Assembly: GCF_000021485.1 (NCBI RefSeq) | Contig: NC_011761.1 | Coordinates: 1,890,001-1,954,000 of the forward strand | Source of the DNA: Acidithiobacillus ferrooxidans ATCC 23270 | GTDB lineage: Bacteria > Pseudomonadota > Gammaproteobacteria > Acidithiobacillales > Acidithiobacillaceae | Direction of reading: 5' to 3' | DNA: 64,000 bases | The notes under the pieces: generated by a model | What the model saw: only the letters and a program-made list of their open reading frames with translations | Databases searched by the model: none | Told to the model about the DNA's origin: nothing | Translations under genes and position numbers: made by a program | In this document: positions 9,031 through 16,974 of the stretch, in pieces | Layout of the letters: each line of letters starts with the position of its first letter | Position numbering within the stretch: the stretch's first letter is position 1

Positions 9031-9576
9031 ATGGAACAGGTCTGCAAAAAAATTCGGCAACTTCGCGAGGATAGGGGATGGTCCGTGCGCGGACTGGCGG
9101 CGCGTGCCGAAATTTCACCCAGTGCCCTCTCGCAGATCGAGGCGGGGCAGAACTCCCCCTCCATCGCCACTCTGGAAAAAATCTGCGCGGCGCTGCAGAT
9201 TCCCATCGCCGCGATTTTCGATGACGGTGAAACGGCGGGTTTGCCATGGATCATGCGCAGCGGTGACCGACGCAAGTTTTACAGTGCCGGTTCCCACGCT
9301 TCACTGGAACCGCTGGCTCGCGGCCTGCCGCAAAAGAAAATGCAACCGCTGCTGATGGTACTTGAACCGGGCGGAGAGTGTGGTGAACACCCCTATACCA
9401 GTGCCGAAGGAGAAGAATTCACCATCGTCATCCGCGGGACGGCCGCTTTTGAGCAATCCGGGGTGACCACGGAACTGGGGGAGGGCGACGCCATTTACTA
9501 TGATCCGCGTCTGCCCCACAACTGGCACAACCGCGGCCACTCCGCAACGACCCTGTTGGTGGTGGTAGCCCAGTGA
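9031..9576 (+). CDS. XRE-family regulator with C-terminal cupin domain
   Basis: The 181-aa cytoplasmic regulator has an N-terminal Cro/C1 helix-turn-helix (about residues 5-62, SALSQIEAGQNSPS being the recognition region) and a C-terminal small cupin barrel (about 105-180) with the His/Glu metal-type motif GGECGEHPYTSAEGEEF. Such proteins sense a small ligand through the cupin. The stop overlaps the GTG start of hyfB (GTGA), so it is translationally coupled to the hydrogenase-like complex. It is therefore the obvious candidate to control that operon, possibly with autoregulation. The ligand cannot be read from sequence. Confidence 0.9.
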   Translation: MEQVCKKIRQLREDRGWSVRGLAARAEISPSALSQIEAGQNSPSIATLEKICAALQIPIAAIFDDGETAGLPWIMRSGDRRKFYSAGSHASLEPLARGLPQKKMQPLLMVLEPGGECGEHPYTSAEGEEFTIVIRGTAAFEQSGVTTELGEGDAIYYDPRLPHNWHNRGHSATTLLVVVAQ

Positions 9577-11555
9577 TCTCCTGCCTGCCTCTGGATCTCG
9601 CCACGGGGGCATTGCTGCTCTGGCTGGGTCTGGGGCTACTGGGCTTTCTGCTGGGCGGCTGGCCAACCACCGCCTGCCGGTTGATCTTCCCCCTCAGCAG
9701 CGCGGTTGCCCTGCTGCTGGCTGTTACCGGGTTCAGCGCGCTGACGGCCCCTCCAGATCAACTGCAGTTGCGCGGACCCCTGCCCGCCTTGCCCTGGTCT
9801 TTCCAGATCGATCCCCTCTCGGGATTTTTCCTGATTCTGCTGGGGTTGCTGGCCTTCGCGGTAACCCTGTTTGCCACCGGCTATTTCCGCGCCCTCTCGG
9901 GACCGGCACTGCGTCGGCTCATGCTTCAATACCACACCTTTCTGCTGGGGATGGGACTGGTTCTGCTGGCGGCCAATGCCTTCACTTTCCTGGTCGCCTG
10001 GGAAATCATGGCGCTAGCCTCGTATTTCCTGGTGGTGACGGAGCATGAAGAGCCGGGCAGCCGTCATGCCGGCTTCCTCTATCTGCTCATCGCCCATCTT
10101 GGGGCGCTGGCCATTTTGCTGGGCTTCGTCCTCCTCGCCGGAGCGGCCATAGCCCAGGGCGGGCCGTTCAGCGCCATGCTGCATGCCCCCCTCGATCCGT
10201 TCTGGGCATCGGCCGCCTTTCTCCTGACCTTTTTCGGATTCAGTGCCAAGGCGGGCTTGCTTCCCCTCCACATCTGGCTGCCGGATGCCCATCCTGCCGC
10301 TCCCGCCCCGGTCTCCGCGCTGATGAGCGGGGCAATGCTGCAGATGGCCTTCTATGGCATGTTGCGGGTGGACTTTCTCTTTCTCGGCAATCTGGCCTCG
10401 TGGTGGGGTCCCTTTGTACTAGGGGTGGGTCTGGCGACGGCCCTCTTCGGTGTGCTTTTCGCCGCCGCCCAGACGGACATGAAACGTCTGCTGGCCTATT
10501 CCTCCATAGAAAACATGGGGCTGATCATGGTGGCCTTCGGCCTCGCCCTGATCTTTCGCACCCATGGACTCGGTGCCCTGGCGGCCCTGGCTCTGGCCGC
10601 CGCCCTGTATCATGCGCTGAACCACGCCTTCTTCAAGGGCCTGCTTTTTCTCGGCAGCGGCAGCGTACTGCATGGAGCGGGCAGCGTGGCCATGGATCGA
10701 CTGGGCGGCCTGATCCGGCAGATGCCTCAAACCGCATTTTTCATGCTCCTCGGCACCCTCGCCATCGCCGGGCTCCCCCCCCTCAACGGCTTCGTCTCTG
10801 AATGGTTGCTCCTGCAGGCGTTCCTGCTGTCGCCCGCCCTGCCCCAAAGCACCCTCAGCGCGGTATTGCCCCTGGCGGCCTCCGGCGTCGTGCTGGCGGT
10901 AGCGCTGGCGGCCTACGCCATGGTCAAGTTTTACGGCATCGCCTTTCTCGGTCAGGCGCGCGGCGCAGGGCATGCCCATGAGGGCGGACGCTGGGAACGC
11001 TCCGCCATGGCCCTGCTGAGTGTCGCCTGTATTTTCCTCGGGCTCTTTCCTGGTGTCCTGTTGAATCTGCTGCACCCCGTGCTGCAGGAGATGCTCGGCC
11101 AAAGCTTCACCGTCCAGCGGGGGCTGTGGCTGACGCCGGTCTCCGCGCAACGCGCCAGTTACAGTCCGATCATTTTCTTCCTCGGCATGGCCACCGCCCT
11201 GGGGCTGGGTTTTCTCTTGATCTGGAGCTTCTTTGGCCGGCCCCTGCGGCGTGTGCCGGCCTGGGCCTGCGGTTTTCCCGTCCGGACGCCGGCCATGCAG
11301 GATAGTTCACTGGGGTTTGCGCAACCCCTGCTGCGCATCTTCGCGCCGCTGTATCAGGCGGAACGGGAGGTAGACGGCGCCGGCCGCTGGCGAATGCGGA
11401 TCGGAGAACCTTTATACCGTGGCTTCTATCAACCCCTGAGCCTTCTGGCCTTCTGGCTCTCGGCACAGGTGCTGCGCCTGCAGCAGGGCCGCATCACCCT
11501 GTATCTGCTCTACAGCTTCCTGACCCTGCTGATCCTGCTGGCGGTCTGGCGATGA
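9573..11555 (+). CDS. hyfB: HyfB-like antiporter subunit of a hydrogenase-4-related membrane complex
   Basis: The 660-aa polytopic inner-membrane protein is of the NuoL/NuoM/Mrp antiporter superfamily and resembles hydrogenase-4 component B. The proton-antiporter core (about residues 120-420) contains the LPDAHPAAPAPVSALMSG signature and the broken-helix lysines typical of proton channels. The C-terminus carries further helices. It is the first structural gene of a tightly packed run; the GTG start overlaps the regulator stop by 4 nt and its own stop overlaps hyfC by 4 nt. It is predicted to translocate protons for the complex. A DabB-like partner role is an alternative, but the neighbours favour the Hyf assignment. 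Confidence 0.88.
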   Translation: MISCLPLDLATGALLLWLGLGLLGFLLGGWPTTACRLIFPLSSAVALLLAVTGFSALTAPPDQLQLRGPLPALPWSFQIDPLSGFFLILLGLLAFAVTLFATGYFRALSGPALRRLMLQYHTFLLGMGLVLLAANAFTFLVAWEIMALASYFLVVTEHEEPGSRHAGFLYLLIAHLGALAILLGFVLLAGAAIAQGGPFSAMLHAPLDPFWASAAFLLTFFGFSAKAGLLPLHIWLPDAHPAAPAPVSALMSGAMLQMAFYGMLRVDFLFLGNLASWWGPFVLGVGLATALFGVLFAAAQTDMKRLLAYSSIENMGLIMVAFGLALIFRTHGLGALAALALAAALYHALNHAFFKGLLFLGSGSVLHGAGSVAMDRLGGLIRQMPQTAFFMLLGTLAIAGLPPLNGFVSEWLLLQAFLLSPALPQSTLSAVLPLAASGVVLAVALAAYAMVKFYGIAFLGQARGAGHAHEGGRWERSAMALLSVACIFLGLFPGVLLNLLHPVLQEMLGQSFTVQRGLWLTPVSAQRASYSPIIFFLGMATALGLGFLLIWSFFGRPLRRVPAWACGFPVRTPAMQDSSLGFAQPLLRIFAPLYQAEREVDGAGRWRMRIGEPLYRGFYQPLSLLAFWLSAQVLRLQQGRITLYLLYSFLTLLILLAVWR

Positions 11556-12493
11556 CCGGCATACTGCTGGAACTGGCACAGGTACTGCTGGTGGCATTTC
11601 TGGCGCCGCTCTTTGCGGGGATGCTGCGGGCCCTGCGGGCAATCCTGCAAAACCGGCGACCGGCAGGCTGCTGGCAGAACTACCGTGATCTGTATCGCCT
11701 GTTCCATAAAGAATCTCTGCAGGCGGAGGGCACATCCTGGCTCTTCCGCTTTGCCCCTTACGGGATTTTCGGGGCGTTCTGTCTGGCGGCGGCGATCATC
11801 CCCATCCTTGCCACCGGCCTGCCTCTGGCGCCGGCCGCCGACGTCATCGCCCTGGTGGGTTTGTTCGCCCTGGCCCGGGTTTTTCAGGTGCTGGCGGCCA
11901 TGGACACGGGGACACCCTTCGCCACCCTGGGCGCCCATCGGGAAATGCTGATCGCCGGGCTCGCGGAGCCCGCCCTGCTGGCCACACTCTTTACGGCGTC
12001 CCTGCTCTCCCGGTCCACTTCGCTGAGCGTGATCGTGGCCCACCTGGAGCAACTGCGCTTCGCCCTGCACCCCAGCATGGCTTTCGCGGCCACCGCCTTT
12101 TTCATCGTGCTGCTGGCGGAAAACGCGCGGATTCCCGTGGACAATCCCGCCACCCACCTGGAACTGACCATGATTCACGAAGCCATGCTCCTGGAATACT
12201 CGGGACGGCATCTCGCACTCATGGAGTGGGGGGCGCAGATCAAGCTGACGCTCTATGTGGCCATCGGTATTGCGCTGTTCCTGCCCTGGGGTATCGTGCC
12301 CACCGCAGAAGTCGCGATGCTGCCCATGACCCTGCCAGTCCTGCTGCTGAAATTCGCGAGCGCCGCCGTGATCCTGGCACTGATCGAAACCCTGCTCGCC
12401 AAGCTCCGACTTTTCCGCGCCCCGGAGTTCATGGCCACCGCCTTTCTGCTCGGGGTCATCGGGCTTCTGACCTTTTTCATGCTGGGGGCATGA
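11552..12493 (+). CDS. hyfC: HyfC/NuoH-like membrane subunit
   Basis: The 313-aa protein has about eight hydrophobic helices and matches the complex I subunit 1 (NuoH)/HycD/HyfC family. Diagnostic parts are the RLFHKE segment near residue 55, the AMDTGTPFATLGAHRE loop and the ENARIPVDNPATHLELTMIHEAM loop. The equivalent of these loops contacts the NuoD/NuoB-like subunits at the quinone or active-site side and starts the proton path. The start overlaps the hyfB stop (ATGA). It is followed 1 nt later by hyfE. Confidence 0.9.
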   Translation: MTGILLELAQVLLVAFLAPLFAGMLRALRAILQNRRPAGCWQNYRDLYRLFHKESLQAEGTSWLFRFAPYGIFGAFCLAAAIIPILATGLPLAPAADVIALVGLFALARVFQVLAAMDTGTPFATLGAHREMLIAGLAEPALLATLFTASLLSRSTSLSVIVAHLEQLRFALHPSMAFAATAFFIVLLAENARIPVDNPATHLELTMIHEAMLLEYSGRHLALMEWGAQIKLTLYVAIGIALFLPWGIVPTAEVAMLPMTLPVLLLKFASAAVILALIETLLAKLRLFRAPEFMATAFLLGVIGLLTFFMLGA

Positions 12494-12494
12494 C

Positions 12495-13172
12495 ATGACC
12501 ATCACCGCACAGGGACTCGCCTGGGGCATCCCCCTGCTGAGGCTCCTCGCCGCCCTCCTCCTGCTGCTCGCTTTCGCCATGCTGGCGCAACGGCGTCTCC
12601 TCACCCTGATCCATCTCCTGGCTTGGCAGGGAGTAGTCCTCGCGACCGGCACGGCGCTGGTGGCGCTGCTGACCGGGCAGACGGAGTTGTGGTTTTCCGC
12701 AGCTCTGACCCTGGGGCTGAAGGCCATTCTGATCCCAACGGTGCTGCACCGTCTGTTACGACGCCTGCAGGTGCGTGGCGACGTGGAGGCCGTGCTCAAC
12801 ATCCCCCTGACACTGCTCGCCGGCATCGCGCTGGTCATCTTTGCTTTCTCCCTTGCCGCCCCCATCACCGCCCTGACCGGCCCCGTGACCCGCGGCATGG
12901 TCGGCATTGCCCTCGCCGCCGTGCTGCTCGCTTTCCTGATGATGATCACGCGGCGCAAGGCCATTTCTCAGGTGGTGGGTTTTCTGGCCGTCGATAACGG
13001 TCTCTTCTTCGCCGCGACCAGCGCCACCCTGGGCATGCCGATGATCGTGGAACTGGGCGTAGCCCTGGATGCCCTGATCGGCTTCGTCATTCTCGGCGTG
13101 TTCTTTTTTCAGATACGGGAGACCTTCGACAGCATGGATCTCCAGAATCTGGAACATATCCGGGAGGAATGA
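12495..13172 (+). CDS. hyfE: HyfE-like membrane subunit (NuoK-related)
   Basis: The 225-aa hydrophobic protein has about seven helices and resembles hydrogenase-4 component E, which carries a NuoK-like module. The MIVELGVALDALIGFVILG segment near the C-terminus is typical of the family. It sits between hyfC and hyfF and overlaps hyfF by 4 nt. No hyfD homologue is present beside it, unlike the E. coli hyf operon. Confidence 0.86.
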   Translation: MTITAQGLAWGIPLLRLLAALLLLLAFAMLAQRRLLTLIHLLAWQGVVLATGTALVALLTGQTELWFSAALTLGLKAILIPTVLHRLLRRLQVRGDVEAVLNIPLTLLAGIALVIFAFSLAAPITALTGPVTRGMVGIALAAVLLAFLMMITRRKAISQVVGFLAVDNGLFFAATSATLGMPMIVELGVALDALIGFVILGVFFFQIRETFDSMDLQNLEHIREE

Positions 13173-14626
13173 TGCTGATTCTGCTGGTTCTGGCTTGTGC
13201 GGCGATGGGCATCCCCCTGCTTGCCCTCTGGGGCGACGGACGCCGGGGGGCAGCGCTGTTCATCGGCTTCAATACGCTGACGCTGCTGGCCATCCTGGCC
13301 CTGGCCATACAGGTGGTGAAAGACGGCGCATTTACCGCGGGCGGCGGACAATTCATGGTGGATGATCTCAGTATCGTGCTGGTACTGGTGGATGGCGTGG
13401 TGGGGCTCAGTACGGCGTGGTTCTCCCGCAACTATATGCTGCACGAAACGGTGCACTGGTCGCTCTCCCGCCAGCGTGTCCGCCTGTATCACGCCATGTT
13501 CCAGACCTTTCTCGCCACCATGTTGCTGGCCCTGCTGACCAACAATATGGGCATCCTCTGGGTGGCCATGGAAGGCGCCACCCTGTCCACGGTACTGCTG
13601 GTGAGCCTCTTCCGCACCGCTGAGGGCCTGGAGGCGGCCTGGAAGTATTTCATTCTCTGCGGTGTCGGACTGGCGATGGCGCTATTCGGTACCATCCTGC
13701 TGTATTTCGCCGCCCAGAAAATCATGGGGCATGGTGCGGACGCATTGTTGTGGACGCATCTGGCGGCCGTGCGCCATGAGTTGGAACCGCAGGTCATGGC
13801 CATCGCCTTCATCTTCATGCTGGTGGGCTACGGAACCAAAATCGGCTTGACCCCACTCAACAACTGGCTGCCGGATGCTCACGCCAGCGGCCCCAGTTCG
13901 GTTTCGGCGGTGCTCTCCGGCCTGTTGCTCAATGTCGCCCTCTACGCCATCCTGCGCGCCAAGGTACTGGTGGATGGCGCTCTGGGTCGGGACTTCGCCA
14001 GCCACCTGCTGATGGGTTTCGGTTTGCTCTCCCTGCTGGTGGCAGGCTTTTCCATGCTACGGCAACGGGATGTAAAGCGGCTTTTCGCCTATTCCTCCAT
14101 CGAGCATATGGGGCTGGCCACCTTCGCCTTCGGGATCGGCGGACCACTAGCGAGCTTTGCCGGCTTGCTGCACATGGTCAGCCACAGCCTGACCAAGTCC
14201 TCGGTGTTTTTCTCGATCGGGCAAGCGGTACAGGACATCGGCAGCCGCGAAATCCAGCGCATCCGCGGTATGCTGGAATTCAGCCCCTTGCTGGGCTGGG
14301 CGTTCATGCTGGCGGTACTGTCCATCCTGGGAATGCCCCCCAGCGGGCTCTTCTTGAGCGAATTCCTGATCATCACCAGTACCCTGCAGGCCCAACCCTG
14401 GCTCACGCCCCTGCTCCTGCTGGGGTTGGGTGTGGCGTTCGCCGGGATTTTCCCGCGCATGCAGGGCATGGTCTTCGGGGCGCATCAGGAAGGCGTTGCG
14501 CGCCAGTCCGTCGTCGGCATCATTCCGGTCTTCGTCCAATTGACCCTCGTCGCCATGCTCGGGGTGTTCATCCCCTTGACGCTGGTCCAGTGGATGCAGC
14601 ACGCCGCCCAGATTCTCCACGGATAG
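13169..14626 (+). CDS. hyfF: HyfF-like antiporter subunit
   Basis: This is a second antiporter-type subunit (485 aa, about 14 helices) of the NuoN/NuoM-like hydrogenase-4 component F family. It shows the LPDAHASGPSSVSAVLSG motif, a Lys within a broken helix, and the LFAYSSIEHMGL helix found in proton-antiporter proteins. Two adjacent ATGs exist (13169 and 13172); the second has the better spacing to GGGAGG. Together with HyfB, the complex would have two proton channels. hyfG starts 10 nt downstream. Confidence 0.88.
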   Translation: MMLILLVLACAAMGIPLLALWGDGRRGAALFIGFNTLTLLAILALAIQVVKDGAFTAGGGQFMVDDLSIVLVLVDGVVGLSTAWFSRNYMLHETVHWSLSRQRVRLYHAMFQTFLATMLLALLTNNMGILWVAMEGATLSTVLLVSLFRTAEGLEAAWKYFILCGVGLAMALFGTILLYFAAQKIMGHGADALLWTHLAAVRHELEPQVMAIAFIFMLVGYGTKIGLTPLNNWLPDAHASGPSSVSAVLSGLLLNVALYAILRAKVLVDGALGRDFASHLLMGFGLLSLLVAGFSMLRQRDVKRLFAYSSIEHMGLATFAFGIGGPLASFAGLLHMVSHSLTKSSVFFSIGQAVQDIGSREIQRIRGMLEFSPLLGWAFMLAVLSILGMPPSGLFLSEFLIITSTLQAQPWLTPLLLLGLGVAFAGIFPRMQGMVFGAHQEGVARQSVVGIIPVFVQLTLVAMLGVFIPLTLVQWMQHAAQILHG

Positions 14627-14636
14627 GGACGCCATC

Positions 14637-16184
14637 ATGCCCAACCCCGCACTGCGCGTACTGGCCGATTTCCGGCAATGGGGCACGACCTTGCCGGTGT
14701 GGTCCGGTCGCCTCTGCAAGGAGTATTGGCTCCTTGCCGCCGAAAACATCCATGCGCAGGGGGGTCGTCTGCTGGCCCTCTGGGGCGAGGACCGCCGCAC
14801 CGAAGAACCCGGTTATCTCGTCCATGCGGCCTTTTTGTCGGAGACGGGCATCGTGCTTACGGAGATGATCGTAGACCCGGCTGCGGCGTCCTGCCCGAGT
14901 CTGGCCGCCATTTTTCCGGGCGCGCTGCGCATGGAACGCGCCCTATACGACCTGCTGGGCATTCGCGCGGGGAACGGCGACACCCGTCCCTGGCTGCGGC
15001 ATGCCGCATGGCCTGCGGATCAGTTTCCCCTACGCACGGATTTTTGCGCTGACAACCTCGCTACTGCCGGAGACGGAGACTACGCCTTCGTGTCTGCAGC
15101 CAGCCCGGATGCCCATGAGATTCCGGTGGGCCCCATACATGCCGGCATCATCGAGCCGGGGCACTTCCGCTTCCAGGTCCTGGGCGAAGAGATTCTGCAC
15201 CTGGAGGAACGTTTCGGCTATACACACAAAGGGGTGGAACGCCTGCTTCAGGGCCTGGATGTGGACGCAGGCGCACGTCTGGCCGGACGGATCAGCGGCG
15301 ACAGCACAGTGGCGTATGCGTGGAGTTATGCCCAGGCGGTGGAGCAGATCGCCGCGATGCAGGTCCCGGAACGCGCCCAATGGCTGCGCGCCCTCTGCCT
15401 GGAACGGGAGCGCCTCGCCAATCACCTCGGTGACATCGGCGCCCTCGGCAATGACGCCGGACTGGCCTTCGCCCTGACCCAGTTTCAGGCGCTCAAGGAG
15501 GATCTGCTGCGGGAGAATCAGTGCTATATCGGGCATCGCTACCTTATGGACCGGGTCTTGCCCGGTGGGGTGGGCTTTGACCTTACGGCGGTGGCCGTCG
15601 CGGCCCTCCGCAGTGCGGGGCAAGCGCTTGGAACCGCCGTCGCGCGCCTGCAGGAAATTCTTGCCGAACATGGCGGTCTGCGCGACCGTGTGGTGCGGCT
15701 GGGCGTGATTTCCCCGGAACGGGCAGCGCATCTGGGACTCATGGGGGTCGCCGGCCGCGCCAGCGGTCAACCCTGGGACCAGCGCATACAATTTCCCCAA
15801 CCTCCTTACGATCAGATCCAGGTACGCATGACCACAGCCACAGAGGGCGACGTCGCGGCGCGCATGGCGGTGCGCTTTCTCGAGATTTTCGAGTCGCTGC
15901 GCCTGCAGGAGGAAATCCTCCGCAAACTGCCCGGCGGGAACGTGCGCCAACCGCCGGATCTCCGGGATGCTACGGGAGAGGGTGTTGGTTGGGTGGAGGG
16001 CTGGCGGGGTGAGGTATTTTTCTGGCTGCGCCTGGAGCAGGGACATATTCGCCGCTGTCATCCCCAGGACCCGTCGTGGACCCTCTGGCCGGCACTGGAA
16101 GAGGCGGTCCTGCGCGATATCGTCGCGGATTTTCCGCTCATCAACAAATCTTTCAACCTGAGTTACAGCGGTCATGATCTGTGA
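14637..16184 (+). CDS. hyfG: HyfG/HycE-like large subunit (NuoC-NuoD fusion) lacking the [NiFe] cysteines
   Basis: The 515-aa protein fuses an N-terminal NuoC-like domain (about residues 1-135, ending in MERALYDLLGI) to a NuoD/hydrogenase-large-subunit domain. Overall it matches HycE/HyfG in segments such as GYTHKGVERLL and ERERLANHLGDIGALGNDAG. The two metal-ligand motifs are gone. Where HycE has Arg-x-Cys-Gly-x-Cys, this protein has Arg218-Ile-Ser220-Gly-Asp-Ser223 plus a short deletion. The C-terminal Cys-x-x-Cys is replaced by a stretch ending NLSYSGHDL. It therefore should not bind Ni-Fe and is not a hydrogenase. This is the pattern of energy-converting hydrogenase-related (Ehr) complexes. 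Confidence 0.9.
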   Translation: MPNPALRVLADFRQWGTTLPVWSGRLCKEYWLLAAENIHAQGGRLLALWGEDRRTEEPGYLVHAAFLSETGIVLTEMIVDPAAASCPSLAAIFPGALRMERALYDLLGIRAGNGDTRPWLRHAAWPADQFPLRTDFCADNLATAGDGDYAFVSAASPDAHEIPVGPIHAGIIEPGHFRFQVLGEEILHLEERFGYTHKGVERLLQGLDVDAGARLAGRISGDSTVAYAWSYAQAVEQIAAMQVPERAQWLRALCLERERLANHLGDIGALGNDAGLAFALTQFQALKEDLLRENQCYIGHRYLMDRVLPGGVGFDLTAVAVAALRSAGQALGTAVARLQEILAEHGGLRDRVVRLGVISPERAAHLGLMGVAGRASGQPWDQRIQFPQPPYDQIQVRMTTATEGDVAARMAVRFLEIFESLRLQEEILRKLPGGNVRQPPDLRDATGEGVGWVEGWRGEVFFWLRLEQGHIRRCHPQDPSWTLWPALEEAVLRDIVADFPLINKSFNLSYSGHDL

Positions 16185-16220
16185 GCACGGTGCCGGGACG
16201 GTTCCCGGAAGGAGGTGGTG

Positions 16221-16718
16221 ATGTACCGGATGTTGCGTGAGTTGCTGCGGCTGGGAAGGGTGGGAGAGACACCACCGCGGACGGAGCGGGACCCGTCCTC
16301 CGCCAGCCCCCTCGTTTTTCGCCATAGCCTCGGCATCCGCCATGTGGATGCGGGCTCCTGTAATGGTTGCGAGCTGGAACTGAACGCCCTGGGCGGCCCC
16401 CATTATGGCCTGGAGCAGGCAGGCTTCCACTTTACCGCCTCGCCGCGTCATGCGGATGTGCTGACCGTGACGGGACCAGTGACCCGGCACATGGTCGCGG
16501 CTTTGCAGGACTGCCACAATGCCACGCCCGAACCGCGGCGGGTCATCGCCGTTGGCGACTGCGCCTGTGGTGGCGGTGCGTTCCGCGGCAGTTATGCGGT
16601 CATGGGCAGCGCCGCGGAGGTCTTGCCGGTGGATCTGCAGATACCGGGCTGTCCGCCGGATCCAGACGCGCTGCTGCGGGGACTGTTGCAGGTGTCCGGG
16701 GAACGAATAAACGGTTGA
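16221..16718 (+). CDS. hyfI: HyfI/NuoB-like small subunit with one [4Fe-4S] cluster
   Basis: The 165-aa protein is of the complex I 20-kDa (NuoB)/HycG/HyfI family. The four cluster ligands survive: Cys47 and Cys50 in SCNGCE, Cys114 (or Cys116) in GDCACGGG, and Cys144 in PGCPPDPDALLRGLL. The subunit can therefore still hold the N2-type [4Fe-4S] cluster even though its large-subunit partner has no [NiFe] site. The ATG at 16221 was chosen because AAGGAGG lies 5 nt upstream; two in-frame GTGs precede it. No HyfH-type ferredoxin gene adjoins. It is the last gene of the hyf-like run, 256 nt before cbbM. Confidence 0.9.
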   Translation: MYRMLRELLRLGRVGETPPRTERDPSSASPLVFRHSLGIRHVDAGSCNGCELELNALGGPHYGLEQAGFHFTASPRHADVLTVTGPVTRHMVAALQDCHNATPEPRRVIAVGDCACGGGAFRGSYAVMGSAAEVLPVDLQIPGCPPDPDALLRGLLQVSGERING

Positions 16719-16779
16719 CGGACGGACTCCGGCACCGAAGGTCTGACGCAGTCCCGCAAAAACGAGGCGAAATGATCCA

Positions 16780-16812
16780 TAAGCTGATGCTTACCGATCC
16801 AATAAGATTCTT
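16780..16812 (+). promoter_or_regulatory. Putative CbbR (LysR-type) binding sites upstream of cbbM
   Basis: Two dyads lie in the hyfI-cbbM gap: TAAGC-N4-GCTTA at 16780-16793 and AAGA-T-TCTT at 16804-16812. The first has the T-N11/12-A form of LysR-type recognition sites. Its centre is about 65 nt upstream of the inferred transcription start, and the second is near -44. That is the normal spacing of LysR recognition and activation sites. A LysR gene of CbbR type lies 5 kb away. The assignment is an inference from spacing and symmetry. Confidence 0.5.
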
Positions 16813-16836
16813 CTGGTATATGGGTCGGTTTGACGA

Positions 16837-16845
16837 TGCTATAAT
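16837..16845 (+). promoter_or_regulatory. Extended -10 promoter for cbbM
   Basis: A perfect extended -10 element (TG-C-TATAAT) is present 130 nt upstream of the cbbM start, with no good -35 hexamer at the right distance. That is the expected picture for an activator-dependent promoter. The transcript would start near 16852 and have a leader of about 120 nt. Confidence 0.5.
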
Positions 16846-16974
16846 AACTGGGGTTCTTTGTTTTGTCGCGGGAAACGCGCTACTCGCACAGTCCATCGGC
16901 CGGATCCGGCGGGATGTCAACCGCAACATCGGACTTTTCATTATCAATATGCAATATGCACAAGAGGAATACCC

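Noticed and set aside
9573-11555. DabB-like role of the HyfB-type protein
   Set aside because: No DabA (DUF2309) gene adjoins, while HyfC, E, F, G and I-like genes do, so the hydrogenase-4-like assignment is better.
16858-16974. Upstream extension of the cbbM reading frame
   Set aside because: The 39 codons have no homology to RuBisCO, lie in the leader just after the -10, and the ATG at 16975 has its own ribosome-binding site.
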